Source of the DNA: Tillandsia leiboldiana
Lineage: Eukaryota > Streptophyta > Magnoliopsida > Poales > Bromeliaceae
Length of the DNA: 64,000 nucleotides
Assembly: GCA_029204045.2 (NCBI GenBank)
Contig: CM055066.1
Coordinates: forward strand, 51,082,998-51,146,997
Direction: 5' to 3'
Shown here: positions 55,825 to 64,000 of the stretch, piece by piece
Numbering within the stretch: the first letter of the stretch is position 1
Layout of the letters: the number at the start of each line of letters is the position of its first letter
Made by a program: the position numbers and the translations under genes
Notes under the pieces: generated by a model
The model's database searches: none
Told to the model about the DNA's origin: nothing
Seen by the model: the letters and a program-made list of their open reading frames with translations, nothing else

Positions 55825-57560
55825 ATCCCATGTCGATGTTTGTTCTAATTATGCCCAAATGACGGTAGATTCTACAGCTTAGGATTTAGAGTTTAGAATT
55901 TACAGATTCTCAAATTTTAAAGAGAAATATTATTCATACATCTTTAAAGAAGTATATGATTCACACTCCACCCACCCATTTAATAGATGAAAGTCATTTA
56001 ATAGTCACTTAAATGTTGCTAGTGATGAGACTCCACTCATCTCCGATGTCGATGCTTGTTCTAATTATATGCCCAAATGATGATAAATTCTTCAGTTTAG
56101 GATTTAGAGTTTAGGATTTGCAAATTCTCCAGTTTTAAAGAGAAATATTATTCATACATCTTTAAAGATGTGTATAATTTACATCCCATCCATTCAGTAG
56201 ATAAAGTTATTTAACCGTCACTTAATGTGACTAGGGATAAGACTCTACTCATCTCCGATGTCAATGTTTGTTCTAATTATATGCCCAAATGATGATAGAT
56301 TCTACATTTTAGGATTTAGAGTTTAGAATTTGCAAATTCTCCAGTTTTAAAGAGAAATATTATTCATACATCTTTAAAGATGTGTATAATTTACATCCCA
56401 TCCATTCAGTAGATAAAAGTTATTTAACAGTCACTTAATGTGACTAGGGATAAGACTCCACTCATCTCCGATGTCAATGTTTGTTCTAATTATATGCCCA
56501 AATGATGATAGATTCTACCGTTTAGGATTTAGAATTTAGAATTTGCAGATTCTCCAATTCTAAAGAGAAATATTATTCATACATTTTTAAAGAGGTGTAT
56601 GATTTACATTCCATCCATTCAGTAGATGAAAGTTATTTAACAGTCACTTAATGTGACTAGGGATAAGACTCCACTCATCTCCGATGTCAATGTTTGTTCT
56701 AATTATATGCCCAAATGACGGTAGATTCTACAGTTTAGGATTTAGAATTTGCAGATTCTCTAGTTTTAAAGAGAAATATTATTCATACATCTTTAAAGAG
56801 GTGTATAATTTACATTCCACCCATTCTGTTAGATATGTCTCGAATTCTAGAACCGGAAGGTTTTCTAATCTTATTCTGTTTTGCTTATCCAATTAAGATA
56901 AGTTTGGATTATATCTAATCGTATTAAGATTATTCCTAATCTTAGTGAATTTGTATTTCTAGTTGTATTAAGATTTAGCCACTATTAAAAATATGTCATT
57001 ATTCCTTTGATTTGGTGCGGCGGATGAGAAAGAGTATGAGTGTATTTTGAGATTAGGGTTTTGTGAGAGACACATATTTTGTACACCACTTTGATTATAA
57101 TAGAAGTCTCCGCCCTGTCTTCGTCCGTAGACGTAGGCCAGTGGTCGAACCACGTAAATATTGTGTGCTTTAGTTTTCTTCTCTCTTTCTCGATTCTCTT
57201 TTGGTATTTTCGCACTCAACGAACTACATCTTTTCGGCTTTTGTCATAACACACTCACCGATGAGACTCCACTCATCTCCGCTGTCAATGTTTGTTCTAA
57301 TTTTGCCCAAATGATGATAAATTCTACAGTGTAGAGTTTAGAGTTTAGAATTTACAGATTCTTCAGTTTTAAATAAAAATATTACTCGTATGTGTATGAT
57401 TTATATTCTATTCATTTAATAGATAAAAATCATTTAATAGTCACTTAATGTGACTAGTGATGAGACTCCACTGATTTCCTATGTCAATGTTTGTTCTAAT
57501 TATTCCCAAATGGCGATAGATTTTACAGTTTAGAGTTTAGAATTTACAGATTCTTTAGTT
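55825..57560. repeat. Tandem array of an approximately 220 bp unit
   Basis: At least five units before and two after an interruption share GTTTGTTCTAATTATATGCC, TTTAGAGTTTAGAATTTGC, AGAGAAATATTATTCATAC and AATGTGACTAG. The array is interrupted by the solo LTR at 56827-57251. No open reading frame is shared by the units. Confidence 0.92.
56827..57251. mobile_element. Solo LTR (425 bp) inside the tandem array
   Basis: Begins TGTTAGATATGTCTCG and ends TTTTGTCATAACA, giving TGTTA...TAACA termini. The flanking 5-mers CATTC (56822-56826) and CACTC (57252-57256) match at 4 of 5. Repeat text of the array resumes directly after it. Copia-like by its termini; there is no second LTR. Confidence 0.85.
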
Positions 57561-57581
57561 TTAAAGAATTGTATTATTAGT

Positions 57582-57998
57582 TAGGGATTTCAACGAGCCG
57601 AATACGAGCGAGCTGGGATCGACTCGTTTAATAAACGAGCCGAACACGAGCTGGCTCGTTTAAATATCGAGCTGAACACGAGCTGGCTCGCGAACAACAA
57701 GTTTGATTTTCATTCATACTATTAAGTGTAAAGTTGAAAGAAAATTAAAAAATTAAAATTTTAATCTAATCATTAAAATTTATAAAAAATTGATAGTCTA
57801 AAATCAAAATAGTAATATATATATATATGAGCTGTTATCGAGCCGAACACGAGCGAGCTGACCCCAGCTCGTGTTCGTCTCGTTTATTAAACAAACTGAA
57901 AAATTCGGCTCATTTACTAAACGAGCGATTCGATCTCGAGCTTGTTTCGAGCTGAACACGAGCTGTCTCGCGAACAGTGAGCTGGATTGTCACCCCTA
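57582..57998. mobile_element. hAT-1 MITE
   Basis: Begins TAGGGATTTCAACGAGCC and ends GGATTGTCACCCCTA. The flanking 8-mers TTATTAGT (57574-57581) and TTATTAGG (57999-58006) agree at 7 of 8. CGAGCCGAACACGAGC-type subterminal repeats and a short (TA)n centre are present. Confidence 0.9.
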
Positions 57999-58179
57999 TT
58001 ATTAGGACATCTTCAAAGAGATATATAATTTATACTCCACCTATTTAATAAATATGTTTTTTTTAATAATTATTTAATATGACTAGTAATAAAATTTTAT
58101 TCATTAAATAAGTGTGGTGTAAAATATAAATAAGCTAAGGAGTGTACAAATAGCTTTTTGTAGACAATTTTTTTTTTTT

Positions 58180-58440
58180 TTTTTGGTGAAATTAACCCAG
58201 GAAGGAAAAACAAAATACGGTACGGGATCTACCGTATGATACCGATCGGACGGTTGTCGGCTATGTGGGGCCCACGCGTCGGTGCAACCCCACAATCACG
58301 TGGCAGATGCTTTCAAAATAAAGGTTCGTCGCATTTAACGGTCTGGTCCTCCAATTTTATTTTATTTTATTTTTTTTCTCTTTCCGAGACACCACCATTT
58401 CTGCACCACGTCCATCCGTGCATCTCATGCACCGCCTATA
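58180..58440. other. Low-copy DNA without a recognisable gene
   Basis: GC content rises locally (58200-58340), with GGGGCCCACGCG and CACGTGGCAGATGC, an ACGT-core word of the G-box type. It could be a relic of a promoter, but no exon follows in the window. Confidence 0.4.
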
Positions 58441-58442
58441 TT

Positions 58443-58815
58443 ATTTCTATAAAATTCAATTTTTTATATTTATTCTTTCAAAAATTTAACATTATTCATA
58501 TATATTCCTTCGGTTTATTATCGTTAGTTCACGATTTATTTTTTAACAGATTATATGTGAAATAATAGTTATCTTTTCAAAAATGTTTTTTTAAAAAATA
58601 ATGCAGAAATATCTAAAAGGGTAAAAAGATAAATTTATCTCACTAACTAATCAAAATTAAGTATTTAATCTATGGTTAACTAAATTTTTTTAACAGAGAT
58701 AGACGGTAGGGATATTTATGAATAACATTGGATTTTTAAAGGAATAAATATAAAAAATTAAATTTTATAGGAATATATCTGCTATTCGATATATTTATAA
58801 AAAATTATATGCAAT
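58443..58815. mobile_element. Truncated family A MITE
   Basis: The central and right parts of family A are present (CGGTTTATTATCGTTAGTTC, CTGCTATTCGATATATTTA), while the left terminal bases are missing and many positions differ from the consensus. Confidence 0.65.
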
Positions 58816-58880
58816 TAATTTATTTTTTTAATACAATAGTTATAATTATATATATTTTGTATGGTGATGGAATATAAGTT

Positions 58881-59688
58881 AGGAATGTAAACCAGACGGA
58901 TCTGGAGATGGGAGCGTCTCCCATCACCCCGCTCTATTTTTTTTAAGAAAAATGCTATGTGTACATCCCTTTCGGGGTGTACATCATACATCCCCACCCA
59001 TCCAATGGGTGGGGGTGTGGTAAGGATTACTTCAAGTGACCCTTGAAATCACCCCACCCATTTAGATGAGTGGGGTGTATGATGTACACCCCTTTCGGGG
59101 TGTACATGTAGCATTGCTCTTTTTTTAATCGGATCAGAACAGATTCAGGACATGATTAATTTTAATTTTATTTTTGACCTCTGCTCACAGTTCGATTTGC
59201 GGCGGATAGAGACGCGAGCAGATTTTTCGCTCTATTTAATGGGCTCATCGAGGTCGATTGGGAACGAATTATATATATATTTTTTATATTTTTGGTTTTA
59301 AGGATTTAAGTGTTGTGGTATATGATCGGCATGATATGATACGGTGCGTGTTGAGCTGTACTGATAAATTTCGGTAAAAAAAATATATGTGTCAACATAT
59401 AATAGTATAAAAATATTTATTTTTTTATCAATAAAATATTTTAATTATTTTTTATATATATTTTTTATTTTTTTTAAAATTTTATTAAAAAAATTATTTA
59501 ATAATTTTAAAAAAAATTAAACTGTTTGATCGGAATGAGTGTTGCATAATACCGATATTTTATTAGTACGGATCGATATAATTTGCCTCCATGAATATTT
59601 AAATTCTTGCTTGGTTCTCATTTACCGTTTCTATTCGGAACGAATCCCGACAGGAGCTCCACTAATCCGAATTAATTTGCATCCCTAA
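58881..59688. mobile_element. hAT-like MITE hosting two nested MITEs
   Basis: Ends TAGGAATGTAAACC and AATTTGCATCCCTA are inverted relatives, of the same family as 30535-30875. Inside lie an intact family C MITE (58947-59119) and a very degenerate hAT-2 relative (about 59299-59610, AAGGATTTAAGTG). Borders are approximate. Confidence 0.6.
58947..59119. mobile_element. Family C Mutator-type MITE
   Basis: Begins GAAAAATGCTATGTGTACA and ends GTAGCATTGCTC. A 9 bp target duplication TTTTTTTAA lies on both sides (to 58946 and 59120-59128). CCCTTTCGGGGTGTACAT hairpin at the ends. Confidence 0.9.
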
Positions 59689-59904
59689 ATGCAGTAGGAA
59701 ATACTGTAACTATAAATAATTTATTTGATTATGAATTGGGAAAAGTAATTATAGAGATCAATTTAATTTTTATTTAAAGTTTTTTTTTTTTTCTTTTTTT
59801 TCTTTTTCAACTGCTGCAGTTTGGAACTGTAGTCAATTGAGGCAAAGTTCCAACTGCATCAGTTGTGCCTACTCACAACTTTTATTTGTAGAAGCACATT
59901 TTAT

Positions 59905-61112
59905 ATGGGATTAATTTCATATATATCCATGTAAATTTATTGAATAATAAATATATTTTTATAAAATTAAATTTTTTATATATATTTTTTTAAAAATTCT
60001 AAATTATTTATATATATTTTTCTAGTAACAACAGTTAGCTTACAGCTTATTTTTTAACTTAATATAAATAAAATATTAATTTTGTTCTTATAAATATGTA
60101 TTCTAAATAGTTAAATATAATATCTGAAAGGATAAAAAGGTAAATTTATCTCACTTATTAATCAAGATGAAGTGTCTAACCAATAATTAATTATATTTTT
60201 CTAATGGATATTAACGGTAGCGACATATATGAACAATTTACGACTTTTGAAAAAATAAATATAAAAAATTAAATTTTATATAAATATATCTGCTATTCGG
60301 TAGGTTTATAGAAACATATATAAAATTAACCTTTTTATATCGCACCCTATAACAAAAAAAAAAATCTCAAAATTAAAACCTAACTTATTACATGTGCTCC
60401 AGAATATTAAAAGGTTAGTACATCAAAATTTATAAATTTTGAACTTTGATTTCTCACAAATTAATAAAACATTCTTTTTTAGCCCTTTAAATTAAAAAAA
60501 AAGTATTTTAATTTTTTCACAATACTTTTTAAAAAATATTATTAATCACTCATTATCACAAAATCATATCACAAAGGTTTTAAAAATTCTAACATAATTT
60601 ATTCTTTAAATATGACACTTAAAATGATAAAAATCACAATTTTTTTGTGATATTATATTTTACTTAATAGCACTTAGATATTATAAATTGTATTTATGAT
60701 ATTAACATTTTAGGATTAATTTCATACCATTTTTTTTTTTGTAAATATATCAAATGTCAGATATATTTTTATAAAATTATTTTTTCATATTAATTTCTTC
60801 AAAAATTTTAAATTATTCATATATATTTTTTTAATTTATTATTATTAATTTATTATTTATTTTTTAATAAAATATATATAAAATATCAGTTTTATCCTAA
60901 AATAGTATACAAATAAATATCTGAAAGGTCTCACTAAGTAACTAAGGTTAAGTATTTAACATATGATTAACTCTATTTTTTTAACGAAAATTGACGGAAG
61001 GGCATATATATATATAAATAATTTAGAATTTTTTAAAAAATAAAAAATTAAATTTCGTAGGGATATATTTTCTATTCCATATGTTTATATGGAGTTAGAT
61101 GAAATTTAGCAT
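59905..61112. repeat. Two degenerate family A MITEs and AT-rich spacer
   Basis: Diverged family A copies lie at about 59909-60332 (GGATTAATTTCATATATATC to AAAATTAACC) and about 60713-61111 (AGGATTAATTTCATACC onward). The spacer between them is AT-rich. No gene. Confidence 0.55.
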
Positions 61113-61121
61113 ATATTATAA

Positions 61122-61293
61122 GGAAAATGCTATGTGTACACCCCTTTCGGGGTGTACATCATACACCCCACCAATCTAAGGATGGGGGTGTGATGATGGG
61201 TCACTCGACGTGACCCGTAAAAAATATCGCCACTATTAAAATGGTGGAGGTGTATGATGTACACCTCTTCGGGGTGTACATGTAGCATTGCTC
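61122..61293. mobile_element. Family C Mutator-type MITE, intact
   Basis: 172 bp from GGAAAATGCTATGTGTACA to GTAGCATTGCTC with a perfect 9 bp target duplication ATATTATAA (61113-61121 and 61294-61302). It is only 24 bp from the telomere-carrying MITE at 61317. Confidence 0.93.
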
Positions 61294-61316
61294 ATATTAT
61301 AATGATAAAATATTTA

Positions 61317-61941
61317 GGGATAATTGCCTGTGTACCTCTGAAATATGAAGAAATATCTGATTTACCCCTCTTATTTTTTTCTTTCCAATATACCCTTCAT
61401 ACGTTCCACCGTTATTAAAAATACCCCTACCGTTTCCCTTTGTTAAGTTAACTAGGGTTAAACTAGAGTTAAATAATAATCGGAGTTGAAAACTATCAAA
61501 TATACCTATTTTGCCCGGGTTTAGGGTTTAGGGTTTAGGGTTTAGAATTTTTTAGGATTTTAGAGTTTAGGGTTTAGGGTTTAAGAGTTTAGGGTTTAGG
61601 GTTTTTTAGGGTTTTAGGGTTTAGGGTTTAGGGTTTTAGGGTTTAGGGTTTAGGGTTTCTTAGGGTTTTAGGGTTTAGGGTTTTAAGGTTTAGGGTTTAG
61701 GGTTTAGGGTTTAGGGTTTTAGGGTTTAGGGATTTAGGGTTTTAGGGTTTAGGGTATATTTGAAAGGGCAAAATAGTAATTACACACAGATAACGGCAGT
61801 TTCAAACGGTACACTAACAGAGTTTAACTTCAGGGGTATTTTGGAAAGAAGTTGGAACGTAAGAAGGCTAGTTTTAATATTAGCCTTCTAAGAGGGGTAA
61901 ATATGAAAACAGAAAAATTTTTAGGGGTACAAAATTGCCCC
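61317..61941. mobile_element. Family B Mutator-type MITE carrying telomere repeats
   Basis: Begins GGGATAATTGCCTGTG and ends AAAATTGCCCC, with a perfect 9 bp target duplication AAATATTTA (61308-61316 and 61942-61950). The centre (61518-61755) is TTTAGGG repeat, entered through CTATTTTGCCCGGGTTTAGG and left through TTTAGGGTATATTTGAAAGG. These are the same two junctions as in the copy at 8547-9137, in opposite orientation. Confidence 0.93.
61518..61755. repeat. Interstitial telomere-type repeat (TTTAGGG)n
   Basis: About 238 bp of TTTAGGG units with variants such as TTTTAGGG and TTTTTTAGG, all inside the MITE at 61317-61941. Confidence 0.97.
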
Positions 61942-61950
61942 AAATATTTA

Positions 61951-62204
61951 TTACCAAGTACAGAAAAAAAAAAAGGGTTCACGAGGTGTACGCGTGCACG
62001 TGGTGCAAGCAATAATTCCTCGTACTATTTTTGCACCTCCAATGTTCGTAGTCGTTGACCGGGGAAATACGATCGCCGCTAATGTTTCGACACGTGTCCG
62101 TGTTCGCCGAATGCACGGATACGTTTTGCACGAGAAGCGTCGTCGTACGAATTTACACATGGCAATGTTACAGCAAATCCTGTGAGCGTACAAGACATTG
62201 TTCG

Positions 62205-62238
<34 letters not shown>

Positions 62239-62451
62239 CTGACGTATGATGACATGTACACGTCATCTTAATGTGGTGCACAGTTATTAATATCCACGTG
62301 GAGCGCCTGTTCCTCGCTCGCTGAACCTGGGTCCCACAACTTGGCATTTTGCAAAAGAGCCCCAACAATTTTCATATTTTACGAGAAAGCAACTTCTTTG
62401 AAAAAAATATATAACATTTTATACATCTCGCAGTAAATATTTTATTTTTTT

Positions 62452-62520
<69 letters not shown>

Positions 62521-63204
62521 TCGTTGCTCAAAAATACTTTCATTGTTAGTATGGTTAAGTTATTTCAAATTAAAATTAGATTAAATTTTTATCAAAGTTA
62601 AAAAAAATTAAAATAGATATTTAAGGGTATATTTAAAAAAGGCAAAAAATTAAACTAATTTTTATTTTAGTTGTTGTTATTGTTTTAAAAAATTTAAAAT
62701 TATAAAATAATTAATAAATTCAATTGTAAAATTTTATAAAAATAAGTTTGGATATAAAATTAGCTATATTTACATCATTAAAATTATATAAATTAAATAA
62801 AATTGTTCAATAAAAATTATTAATTTTGCCGTATTAATAAAAAAAAGGAGATCTAATTTTTAGTATGTATTTTTAACTTACAAATTAAATAGGTATTAAG
62901 ATGTAGATTATCAATATTTAATTAAACAAGGAAGGATTAATCAAAAAAAATTTTGGATTGTTTGAGTTTTTTAAAATATAAAATACCATATTACAAGATT
63001 AGGATTAAATTAATTTTTTCTTTTGAAATTATTTTTAAAGCAATATACCTATGTTGTTCATATTTTAAAAATAAATTCAGCTAAAAAAATAAAATAATTA
63101 GATTTCGAGTTATTCCAGCACTTTTGTTATGATGCATTAGATGCAATAATTAATTATCTTTTATAACAAGTATTTTGTTGTTCTTCGATTATGTAACACC
63201 TCTT

Positions 63205-63239
<35 letters not shown>

Positions 63240-64000
63240 TTTTTTTGTTTGAACGAGTGTCGTAGGGATGTATTTTTTTTTGCTGATGTATTTCTTTCGT
63301 CGTCTTTTAATTATTGCAGTTGCCACCTCTGTCTCGACACGCTCTCACTTTCCATCATCCTCAAATTTAGTGACATTGCCATCATTGTTGCCGTCCACGA
63401 TCATATTTTTCCTTGCCTTTTGTTGCAGTTGTCACTAGTCTTCGTCTCGACATGCTTTCACTTTCTATCATTCTCAAATTCTATGATATTATCATCGTTG
63501 TCATCGTCTACGATCATATTTTTTATCGTAGTATTATTTTTATAGTAATTTATGTCATATCTGAGCATGCATTATTATCGTCGATATCGACAAAGACGTT
63601 GATAGAAAAGTAGGCAGCTCAGGAGGAAAAGAAAATTAAGTAATGAATACTAACAAATTACTTTATTCAAATGTATCGAATAAAAATAAAAAAGATAATT
63701 ATAATGAAAGAATGAGAAGTATATAAAATTTCAGGGGCTAATACAACAATTACCTGTAGTTCAAGTGTCTCCATGCAATTTCACCAACATCCAATCATAG
63801 AAGCCAAGTAATGAAGTATGCTCTGAGTAGTGGTCCATGCATTTTCCAAGTAATGGAATGTACTCTGAGTAGTGGTCCATCAACGATGACGTGGCAAACA
63901 TGGTCCACGGAACAATTCCCTGTATAAGGCGATTCTCTCTAGTGGTCCACCAGTAATGACGTGGCGAACCGGGGGCCCACCAAATAAATTCTCAGATTAA
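61951..64000. other. Gene-free DNA with microsatellites and short repeated motifs
   Basis: Contains poly-A (about 62211-62239), (TA)n (62457-62516) and (TTTA)n (about 63205-63243). Near the end, the phrase CTCTGAGTAGTGGTCCAT occurs twice (about 63820 and 63863), and TGACGTGGC, an ACGT-core bZIP-type word, occurs twice (about 63888 and 63957). I see no coding exon. Short open frames at 63249-63613 are low-complexity and not supported. Confidence 0.55.

Noticed and set aside
55825..57560. CRISPR-like array
   Set aside because: Units are about 220 bp, head to tail with no unique spacers, in a plant nuclear genome.
63249..63613. Phe/Ser/Leu-rich open frames
   Set aside because: Low-complexity composition, no homology recognised, no splice or start context.

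Overview
The window is nuclear DNA from a flowering plant, most likely a monocot. It has intron-rich genes with GT-AG junctions, GC-rich first exons beside AT-rich intergenic DNA, telomere-type CCCTAAA repeats, and dense plant-style MITEs, hAT and Mutator-like miniatures, solo LTRs and TRIM elements. The monocot call rests mainly on the very GC-rich first exons of PUR5 and MED33. I cannot name the species from sequence alone.

Four protein-coding genes are supported, and for each the exon phases add up to one open frame. (1) PUR5, minus strand, 12512 to 5706, 8 exons, 406 aa: plastid AIR synthetase of purine synthesis. (2) A plant-specific nuclear-type protein resembling Arabidopsis At3g52170, minus strand, 17009 to 13608, 4 coding exons, 450 aa, with a 5'UTR intron. 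(3) MED33 (REF4/RFR1 type, Mediator tail subunit MED5), plus strand, 34469 to 45035, 12 exons, 1335 aa. (4) A TRM-family (TON1 recruiting motif, DUF3741/DUF4378) protein, plus strand, 49667 to 54601, 5 exons, 907 aa. They look like unrelated single-copy genes, with no operon-like or pathway link.

Layout: 1-5.7 kb repeat-rich; 5.7-12.5 kb PUR5 with introns packed with MITEs; 13.6-19 kb gene 2 with a complete TRIM, a solo TRIM LTR, and a 640 bp solo LTR inside a triplicated intron segment; 19-34 kb a gene-free block with nested insertions, a 1.3 kb near-perfect inverted repeat and a GC-rich Mutator-like element; 34.3-45 kb MED33; 45-49 kb a tandem array with a second TRIM family and MITE/(TA)n chains; 49-55 kb the TRM gene; 55-64 kb repeats only.

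The most interesting material is in the repeats. One Mutator-type MITE family (9 bp target duplications) has a subfamily whose centre is about 200-240 bp of telomere repeat, seen twice with identical junctions. One TRIM has 282 bp LTRs, a 5 bp target duplication and only 63 bp between the LTRs, holding just a primer binding site, a tRNA B-box-like word and a purine tract. Several insertions can be ordered in time because their target duplications are intact.
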